45,259 nucleotides of DNA, taken from assembly GCF_014203235.1 (NCBI RefSeq), contig NZ_JACHIN010000032.1, positions 1 to 45,259 of the forward strand, given 5' to 3'. Shown piece after piece: positions 40,116 through 45,259 of this stretch. Position 1 is the first letter of the stretch; each line of letters begins with the position of its first letter. The translations under genes and the position numbers were made by a program. This DNA is from Nonomuraea endophytica. Lineage in GTDB: Bacteria > Actinomycetota > Actinomycetes > Streptosporangiales > Streptosporangiaceae. The notes under the pieces were generated by a model, which was not told the DNA's origin, did not search any database, and saw only the letters and a list, made by a program, of their open reading frames with translations.

Positions 40116-40661
40116 ATGGAGTTCTTCTGTTATCACCGGGATCGCGCAGACTCAGGCGCGCTGCGCGACGAACTGCTGGAAGCGCACTGGTCCTACATGG
40201 ACGGGTACGAGAAGGAACTGATCGCCCGTGGCCCGACCTTCGTCAGCGGCACCGAGACGGCCAGCGGCAGCGTCCACATCGTCGACCTGCCGGACACCGC
40301 GGCCGCGCGGGCGTTCGCCTTCGACGAGCCCAACTACCAGGCCGGTGTGTACCGCGACGTGATGGTGCGCCGGTGGCGCAACGTGCTGGGGCGCACCATG
40401 TGGGAGTTTCCCGGCGGCCGGGAAGGCGGCAACCGGTACCTGGTGATCGGTCTCGGCTCCGGGGAGCCCGCCGACCTGGCCCCTTCCGGCCTCGACGAGC
40501 TGATCGCCTACGGGCCGCTGCTGTCAGACGACGGCGCCACCTGGGTGGGTACGGCGCTGCTGATCCGGGCGGCGGACCCGGATGCGGCGGGCGCCGTACT
40601 GACCCGGGAGCGGTACGCCGACGTCGAGGTCCACGAGTGGGAGCCCGGCGGCCGGCGGTAG
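40116..40661 (+). CDS. YciI-like (dimeric alpha/beta barrel) protein
   Basis: A 181-residue protein. The N-terminal half is the YciI fold: MEFFCYHRDRADSGALRDEL, HWSYMDGYEKELIARGPTFV, SGSVHIVDLPDTAAARAFAF and EPNYQAGVYRDVMVRRW. The C-terminal half (RYLVIGLGSGEPADLAPSGL, IAYGPLLSDDGATWVGTALL and VEVHEWEPGG) looks like a second copy, making a pseudo-dimer. YciI-like proteins may be small enzymes; the role here is unknown. It is divergent from the TetR operon and probably controlled by that TetR protein through the inverted repeat at its start. Confidence 0.8.
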   Translation: MEFFCYHRDRADSGALRDELLEAHWSYMDGYEKELIARGPTFVSGTETASGSVHIVDLPDTAAARAFAFDEPNYQAGVYRDVMVRRWRNVLGRTMWEFPGGREGGNRYLVIGLGSGEPADLAPSGLDELIAYGPLLSDDGATWVGTALLIRAADPDAAGAVLTRERYADVEVHEWEPGGRR

Positions 40662-40664
40662 CCG

Positions 40665-41987
40665 CTACGGGCGCACGTTGTGGTTGCCCGCGAACAGGTT
40701 GCCGGGGTCGTGGTCCCGCTTGACCGCCGCCAGCCGCTCGTACGTCTCCTTCGGGTAGATCGCGGCGACGTCCTCCTCGGTGGCGGAGGCGAGGAAGTTG
40801 GCGTACGCGCCGCTGACGTGCGGAGCGAGCCGCTCCCAGATCGCGTCCCAGGCGGGACGGCCGGCGTCGAGGACCGGCTTGGGGCCGCCGGTGAGGGTCA
40901 CGAACATCAGCTCCGCCCGGCGGTGCGCGTAGGCGGTGGCGTCGTCGGCCACGCGCGCCACCGCGCCGCCGACGGCGCGCACGACGATGAGCGGCGAGCC
41001 CTGCGACGTCCCGGCCTCGGTCAGGATCCGCAGGGCCGCGGGCACCGACTCCTTCTCGACGAACGCGCCGCGGGTGACGAGCTGGATGCCGGGCGGCGGG
41101 GTCCCGCCGTCCACCAGGACGTCCGCGTAGGGCATCAGCGCGACGGTGTCGCCGATCACCGTGCCGAGCCGCCGGATCGGGTCGATCGCCGCCGCGGCGA
41201 GGTCCGGGTCGTCGCCGTCGAAGGCGACGGAGACCTCGACCGGCGCCTCGTGGCCACCGGTGCCCGGATTGGCCATGCTCACGAGGGACGTGAGCTCCTC
41301 GGGCGCGTCACGGAGATAGTCCGCCCAGCCCTGGAGCACGGCGGCGGCCTCCGCGGCGGGGAAGGAGATCGCGCCGAAGAACACCTCCGTCGTCCGGTGC
41401 GCCGCGAACTCGAAGGCGGTCACGATCCCGAAGTTGCCGCCGCCGCCGCGCAGCGCCCAGAACAGCTCCGGGTTCTCCAGCTCACTGGCCCGCACGATCT
41501 CGCCTGCGGCCGTGACCAGCTCGGCGGCGACCAGGTTGTCCAGGGCCAGGCCGTACTTCCTGACCTTCCAGCCGATGCCGCCGGTCAGCGTCAGCCCGCC
41601 GACCCCCACGCTCTTGGTGTCGCCCGAGGAGATCGCCAGGTGGTGCGGGGCCAGCGTCGCCGCGGCCTGGCCCCAGGTGGCGCCGCCGCCGATCCGGACG
41701 AGGTGGCGATCGGGGTCGATGATCTCCACGTCGGCCAGCATGCTCAGGTCGATCACGACGCCGCCGTCGTTGGTGCCGAAGCCCGCGAAGCTGTGGCCGC
41801 CGCCGCGTACGGACAGGGTGAGGCCCTTGCCCGCGGCGAACCTCACGCCGGCCTGCACGTCCGCGACGCTCTTGGGCCGCAGCACGTAAGCCGGACTGCC
41901 CGCGGCCAGTAGTGAGCGGCCTGCCGACTCGTACTCCGGCGCGCCCGGCTCGATGATGTCGCCGCCGAAATCCAGCACTGAACTCAT
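40665..41987 (-). CDS. FAD-binding oxidoreductase (berberine bridge enzyme-like)
   Basis: A 440-residue flavoprotein of the FAD_binding_4/BBE type. RGGGHSFAGFG carries His65, the usual covalent FAD attachment site. The second covalent position is not a cysteine (GGIGWKVRKYGLALDNLVAA), so FAD is probably singly attached. The BBE C-terminal motif is DHDPGNLFAGNHNV. It oxidises a small alcohol, sugar or phenolic with oxygen. CAGGAGA precedes ATG 41987. An ECF41-type promoter (42033-42059) lies upstream, and the ECF41 sigma gene is the next gene upstream on the same strand. Confidence 0.9.
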   Translation of the reverse strand: MSSVLDFGGDIIEPGAPEYESAGRSLLAAGSPAYVLRPKSVADVQAGVRFAAGKGLTLSVRGGGHSFAGFGTNDGGVVIDLSMLADVEIIDPDRHLVRIGGGATWGQAAATLAPHHLAISSGDTKSVGVGGLTLTGGIGWKVRKYGLALDNLVAAELVTAAGEIVRASELENPELFWALRGGGGNFGIVTAFEFAAHRTTEVFFGAISFPAAEAAAVLQGWADYLRDAPEELTSLVSMANPGTGGHEAPVEVSVAFDGDDPDLAAAAIDPIRRLGTVIGDTVALMPYADVLVDGGTPPPGIQLVTRGAFVEKESVPAALRILTEAGTSQGSPLIVVRAVGGAVARVADDATAYAHRRAELMFVTLTGGPKPVLDAGRPAWDAIWERLAPHVSGAYANFLASATEEDVAAIYPKETYERLAAVKRDHDPGNLFAGNHNVRP

Positions 41988-42032
41988 GACGTTCTCCTGC
42001 GTTTGGGTGGGTTACGCACTGTATGACCAAAA

Positions 42033-42059
42033 GATGCCGCCAATTCGCATTCTGTGACG
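42033..42059 (-). promoter_or_regulatory. ECF41-type promoter of the FAD oxidoreductase
   Basis: On the minus strand: -35 CGTCACA (42053-42059), 16 bases, -10 CATC (42033-42036). Known ECF41 sigma factors use TGTCACA and CGTC boxes, so this has one mismatch in each box. It is 46 bases before the oxidoreductase ATG. A second TGTCACA (42069-42075) lies just upstream but has no matching -10. Confidence 0.55.
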
Positions 42060-42089
42060 GCATGGGTGTGTGACATACGCCATACGGGC

Positions 42090-42968
42090 TCAGCGCCGCA
42101 GGCTGGTCTCCTGCTCCAGGTGGGAGAGCTTCTCGGGGTTACGGACGGCGTACAGGCCGGTGATGAGACCGTCGTCGATGCGGAGCGCGAGGACGGTGTC
42201 GATCTCGCCGTTCATGCGGAAGATGAGCGCCGGGTGGCCGTTGACCTGCGACGGCCGCAACGCCGCGACATCGCCGAACCTGCTCGCCCCGGCCAGCAGG
42301 GCGGCCACGTTCTCGGCGCCCACGACCGGCTCCAGCACGGCCTGGACGACTCCGCCGCCGTCGCCCAGCAGCACGACGTCCGGCGCGAGGACGTCGAGCA
42401 GGCGTTGCAGGTCGCCGGTCGCGACCGCCCGCTGGAACGCCTTGAGCGCGTCCTGGGTCTCGGCCGGGGAGACCCGTCCCCTCGGCCGCCGGGCCGCCAC
42501 GTGGGTCCGCGCCCGGTGGGCGATCTGGCGGACCGCCACCTGGGTCTTGTCGACGGCCTCGGCGATCTCGTCGTAGTCCAGGCCGAACACCTCGCGCAGC
42601 ACGAACACCGCGCGCTCGGTCGGCGTCAGCGTCTCCAGCACCAGCAGCATCGCCATCGAGACGCTGTCGGCCAGTTCGACGTCCTCGGCCACGTCGGGCG
42701 CGGTCAGCAGCGGCTCCGGCAGCCACTGCCCGACGTAGGACTCCCGGCGCCGGCCGAGCGCGCGCAGCCGGGTGAGCGCCTGGCGCGTGGTGATCCGCAC
42801 CAGGTACGCCCGCCGGTCCCGGACCTCGTCAAGGTCGACTCCTGCCCACTTGAGCCAGGTCTCCTGCAGCACGTCCTCGGCGTCGGCGGCGGAGCCGAGC
42901 ATCTCGTAGGCGACGGTGAACAGCAGATTGCGGTGCGTCACGAACGCCTCGGTCGCCGCTTCACTCAT
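42090..42968 (-). CDS. SigJ-like ECF41 RNA polymerase sigma factor with SnoaL-type C-terminal domain
   Basis: A 292-residue sigma factor of the ECF41 group. Region 2 is NLLFTVAYEMLGSAADAEDV, LQETWLKWAGVD, AYLVRITTRQALTRLRALGR. Region 4 is LTPTERAVFVLREVFGLDYD, EIAEAVDKTQVAVRQIAHRA. A fused SnoaL-like domain (FQRAVATGDLQRLLDVLAPD, VVLLGDGGGVVQAVLEPVVG, FRMNGEIDTVLALRIDDGLI) replaces a separate anti-sigma factor and regulates activity from within. ATG 42968 is the start; the long upstream open frame is not coding. ECF41 genes usually lie beside oxidoreductases, epimerases or carboxymuconolactone decarboxylases; here it is beside the FAD oxidoreductase. It has its own matching promoter. Confidence 0.9.
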   Translation of the reverse strand: MSEAATEAFVTHRNLLFTVAYEMLGSAADAEDVLQETWLKWAGVDLDEVRDRRAYLVRITTRQALTRLRALGRRRESYVGQWLPEPLLTAPDVAEDVELADSVSMAMLLVLETLTPTERAVFVLREVFGLDYDEIAEAVDKTQVAVRQIAHRARTHVAARRPRGRVSPAETQDALKAFQRAVATGDLQRLLDVLAPDVVLLGDGGGVVQAVLEPVVGAENVAALLAGASRFGDVAALRPSQVNGHPALIFRMNGEIDTVLALRIDDGLITGLYAVRNPEKLSHLEQETSLRR

Positions 42969-43012
42969 GACTGCCCCCACCTGTTCTTTCCCGGCCATCC
43001 GTACGTGCACAA

Positions 43013-43039
43013 GACGCCCGTGCCCACTCACTTGTGACG
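43013..43039 (-). promoter_or_regulatory. ECF41-type promoter of the sigma gene
   Basis: On the minus strand: -35 CGTCACA (43033-43039), exactly 16 bases, -10 CGTC (43013-43016), 45 bases before the sigma ATG. It matches the published ECF41 boxes (TGTCACA, CGTC) except for one base, indicating autoregulation. Confidence 0.65.
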
Positions 43040-43053
43040 TGGCGTACGTCACA
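43033..43053. promoter_or_regulatory. Perfect palindrome over the sigma-gene -35 box
   Basis: TGTGACGT (43033-43040), five bases, ACGTCACA (43046-43053): perfect 8-bp arms. One arm is the -35 box of the minus-strand sigma promoter; the other points GTCACA toward the divergent glycosyltransferase but has no CGTC at the right distance. It could be a chance by-product or a binding site for a further regulator. Confidence 0.45.
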
Positions 43054-43088
43054 CCTGTCCGCCGACCTGGCCCGCTAGGGTCGGCCAC

Positions 43089-43838
43089 GTGCCCCTGATC
43101 TCCATCGTCACGCCCAGCTACAACCCGGTACCCGACCATCTCCTCGCGGCCTACGAGTCCGTCCGTTCGCAACGCCTGCCGGACGGCTGGGACCTCGAAT
43201 GGGTCATCCAGGAGGACGGCTCCACGGGCGCGGCGATGGAGATCCTGCCACCCGACCCCATCGTCACGTTCGCGACGGGACGGCGGGGCGGGGTCGCGCT
43301 GACGCGCAATCTCGCGCTCGCCCGGTCCGGGGGCGAGCTGATCAAGAACCTCGACCATGACGACGTGCTCATGCCGGACGTGCTGATGAGGGACATCGGC
43401 GTGCTGGCGGCGGACCCGCTCGTGCAATGGACGACCTCCCGGGTCCTGGACTTACTTCCCGACGGTTCCACGGTCGCGTTCGCCAGCGATCCGCCCGGCG
43501 GGCGGCTGGAGCCCGGCTTCGTCTACGACCACTGGCGCGCCAACAACTACCGGCTCCCCGTGCACCCCACGACGATCTGCGTCCGGCGCGAACTGGCGGT
43601 CGCCCTGGGCGGGTGGATGGGCATCCCCGGCTCCGACGACACCGGCCTGCTGGTGCCGGCCAGCGTGATCAGCCACGGCTGGTTCCACAGCGAGGTCGGC
43701 CTGCTCTACCGCAAGTGGCCGGGACAGGAGACCGCGCGGACGGAACATTACGCGGCGCTCGAATGGGACCTGCGCATGCGCCTGGTCGCCGAACGCGCCG
43801 AGGCGGTACGCGCCCTGTGGCCCCAGGTCACCACCTGA
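43089..43838 (+). CDS. Family 2 glycosyltransferase-like protein
   Basis: A 249-residue cytosolic GT-A-fold protein. It opens with the canonical LISIVTPSYNPVPDHLLAAY, continues with the nucleotide-sugar region WVIQEDGST and the metal-binding DxD-like LDHDDVLMPD, then LALARSGGELIKN and HPTTICVRRELAVALGGWMG. It should transfer a sugar from a nucleotide donor; the acceptor is unknown and no other polysaccharide genes are near. It starts at GTG 43089, the family's usual N-terminus. It is divergent from the sigma gene, and its stop directly abuts the convergent peroxidase stop. Confidence 0.85.
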   Translation: MPLISIVTPSYNPVPDHLLAAYESVRSQRLPDGWDLEWVIQEDGSTGAAMEILPPDPIVTFATGRRGGVALTRNLALARSGGELIKNLDHDDVLMPDVLMRDIGVLAADPLVQWTTSRVLDLLPDGSTVAFASDPPGGRLEPGFVYDHWRANNYRLPVHPTTICVRRELAVALGGWMGIPGSDDTGLLVPASVISHGWFHSEVGLLYRKWPGQETARTEHYAALEWDLRMRLVAERAEAVRALWPQVTT

Positions 43839-45173
43839 TCAGCGGCTCCCGAGCCCGGAACGGAGACGTCCCGGCTGGGTGGCGATCCAGTTCAGGGCTC
43901 TGAGGCCGGGCATGAAGAGGTATTCGCCACCTCGCACCGTGACGAAGCGCGGCAGGCCGGTGAGGCGTCTGCGTAGCGGGTGGGCGGGGATGGTGTGGAT
44001 GCCGGTTCCGTCGTTGGCGCCGACCAGTGGGTCCTTCTCCTGGCCCAGGCCGGTGAAGTCGCCGTTGTTGATCCATACCTGCTGGATGAACTCGAACTGC
44101 CGGGTCAGGCTGGCGCCCATGAAGATGAAGATCAGGCCGCGTTCGACGCCGTCGTCGCCGTTCTCGCCCTCGGGGAGGGGCGGGCCGTAGAGGGCGCCGC
44201 GCCGTACCATGCGGTGGATTTGGGCGTCGACGATCGTGCCGGTCAGGGAGTCGCGGGGGTTCACGCGGCGGATGTGGGCGCCCCGGGGGACGCGCAGGCC
44301 GTCGGGGTCGGTGGCGTTGTAGGTGAAGTCGTTGTTGCGGTGGGGGTCGGCGCCCAGGGCGGGGTCGTCGTGGTCGGGGGTCAGGGCAAGGGGGGCGCCG
44401 CTGCGCCAGCGGCCGACGATTTTCGCGGCCAGCAACTCCTCGTCCTCCGGTGAGCGGGCGTGCTCCTTCAGGTAGCGACGGAACTCCGCCACGTGCGTGG
44501 CGCACTGGCGGAGGGCGACGAAGGTGCCGTTGCGGGTGAGGATCTCCGGCTCGGGCAGCGGGGACACCTGGCCGGACTCGTCCCGGTAGCCGAGGATGAA
44601 CTCGCCGGGCATCACGTGGTCCTGGCCGGGCAGGGCGTCGATGCCACTGCCGATGATGTACGGCCCGCCGATCCCCTCCCGGAACCCGAAGTGCTCCTTG
44701 CCGTCCGGCGGCAGGTGGACGTCGCGCCGGTACACCTGAGAGACGCCCTTGAAGTCGCCCGCCAGCGCGAGCGGTCGTTCGAGGTCCGCCTCTTCCGCGG
44801 CGATGATCACGATGCCGATGTGCACGTCGCCGGTCCCCCAGGGGGATTCCCAGCGCGTGGGGTCGCTGTCGCCCACGTCGCCCAGGACGTCCTTGCGCGC
44901 GGCCATGCCCTCCCGGAACTCCTGGGGGAAGGACTCGTGGGGCACGCCCAGCGTCTCCAGCCCGGTGCGGGTGAAGGCGATGTTGAAGGTGAAGGGGCGC
45001 GGCAGGTCCATGTGCGCGGCCGAGGTCACCGAGCCGAGTACGTCGCGGAGCGCCTGCTTGGCCGCCGCCGCGTCGTCGATCCTGAACAGCAGGAACGCCC
45101 CCAGGTACGCGGCCGGTCCCGGCCTCAGCACCGTTCCCTGGATGTCGCCGAGTTCGAGCCGGATCTCGCTCAC
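43839..45173 (-). CDS. Dyp-type peroxidase with altered GxxDG motif
   Basis: A 444-residue heme peroxidase of the Dyp superfamily. The start ELGDIQGTVLRPGPAAYLGA and the heme region RGAHIRRVNPRDSL (likely proximal ligand His300, with conserved arginines) are typical. The signature GxxDG, whose aspartate helps split peroxide, reads GFREG (163-167) with Glu166, so activity may be altered. The C-terminal FIFMGASLTRQFEFIQQVWI is usual. GTG 45173 is chosen, with GAGG about 12 bases upstream; the frame is open a little further without a better start. No signal peptide or encapsulin-targeting tail is evident. Confidence 0.87.
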   Translation of the reverse strand: MSEIRLELGDIQGTVLRPGPAAYLGAFLLFRIDDAAAAKQALRDVLGSVTSAAHMDLPRPFTFNIAFTRTGLETLGVPHESFPQEFREGMAARKDVLGDVGDSDPTRWESPWGTGDVHIGIVIIAAEEADLERPLALAGDFKGVSQVYRRDVHLPPDGKEHFGFREGIGGPYIIGSGIDALPGQDHVMPGEFILGYRDESGQVSPLPEPEILTRNGTFVALRQCATHVAEFRRYLKEHARSPEDEELLAAKIVGRWRSGAPLALTPDHDDPALGADPHRNNDFTYNATDPDGLRVPRGAHIRRVNPRDSLTGTIVDAQIHRMVRRGALYGPPLPEGENGDDGVERGLIFIFMGASLTRQFEFIQQVWINNGDFTGLGQEKDPLVGANDGTGIHTIPAHPLRRRLTGLPRFVTVRGGEYLFMPGLRALNWIATQPGRLRSGLGSR

Positions 45174-45259
45174 TGGTGCACCATCCTCTTGTCGGTAGCC
45201 GTGAGGCTGCTGATGCACCCGAGGTGCCGCCGGGTCATCGCCCCGCTCGCTCGACGCGT
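45174..45259. other. Window edge upstream of the peroxidase
   Basis: 86 bases containing the peroxidase leader (an AGAGGATGG stretch near its GTG). No gene start or clear promoter box is recognisable before the window ends. Confidence 0.3.

Noticed and set aside
43033..43073. ECF41 promoter for the glycosyltransferase on the plus strand
   Set aside because: CGTCACA at 43047 points the right way, but the bases 16 downstream read GCCC, not CGTC, so only the minus-strand promoter is supported.

Overview
The base composition (very high GC, third codon positions almost all G or C), frequent GTG starts, GA-rich ribosome binding sites and the families present (NarL kinases, CU044_5270, SigJ/ECF41, MmyB-like XRE regulators paired with SDRs, LCMT-like methyltransferases) point to a chromosomal accessory region of a filamentous actinobacterium. 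Streptosporangiales (Nonomuraea or a relative) is my best guess, inferred from family content only. I see no rRNA, tRNA, CRISPR array, intact insertion sequence or polyketide/NRPS megasynthase.

Layout. 1-6.8 kb: a cut-off zinc alcohol dehydrogenase, an NAD-dependent epimerase, a small lipocalin-like protein divergent from a large LuxR/STAND ATPase regulator, a DHFR/RibD-like reductase and a methyltransferase. 6.8-8.6 kb: a scar of gene remnants (5'-truncated LysR, IS5-type transposase tail, frameshifted coiled-coil/winged-helix protein) around one intact FMN/F420-type split-barrel gene. 8.7-11 kb: four exported proteins of unknown role. 11.1-13.8 kb: a coupled hydrolase-methyltransferase operon divergent from a second hydrolase. 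14-18.6 kb: two secreted penicillin-binding-protein-like serine hydrolases flanking a divergent MarR pair, a small exported protein and a 39-bp tandem-repeat array. 18.7-21.4 kb: a frameshifted XRE regulator divergent from an SDR, a small conserved protein and a GNAT acetyltransferase. 21.4-28 kb: an AlkZ-like protein, then a third serine hydrolase coupled to an MMPL exporter, divergent from a NarL-type two-component system. 28-36.9 kb: a CTP-synthase-like amidotransferase, an HTH_38/MarR-like regulator divergent from a cytochrome P450, an ECF sigma factor coupled to a CU044_5270 protein, and a LysR regulator divergent from an APC permease coupled to a MalY-like C-S lyase, then a histidine phosphatase. 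36.9-45.2 kb: an operon of TetR regulator, winged-helix regulator and half-size PPDK-like phosphotransferase, divergent from a YciI protein; an FAD oxidoreductase preceded by a SigJ/ECF41 sigma factor; a glycosyltransferase; and a Dyp-type peroxidase.

How it works together. Most of the window is a chain of small regulator-plus-target modules, many arranged divergently around a readable palindrome. Translational coupling (ATGA, GTGA, TGATG overlaps) marks the operons. The best regulatory reading is at 40.7-43.1 kb: both the ECF41 sigma gene and the FAD oxidoreductase gene are preceded by sequences matching the ECF41 promoter (GTCACA, 16 bases, then CGTC or CATC), suggesting an autoregulated sigma factor driving its neighbour. 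The most unusual sequence is the 39-bp minisatellite at 16873-17290. It starts exactly on the last codons and stop of a secreted-protein gene and ends in a strong hairpin.
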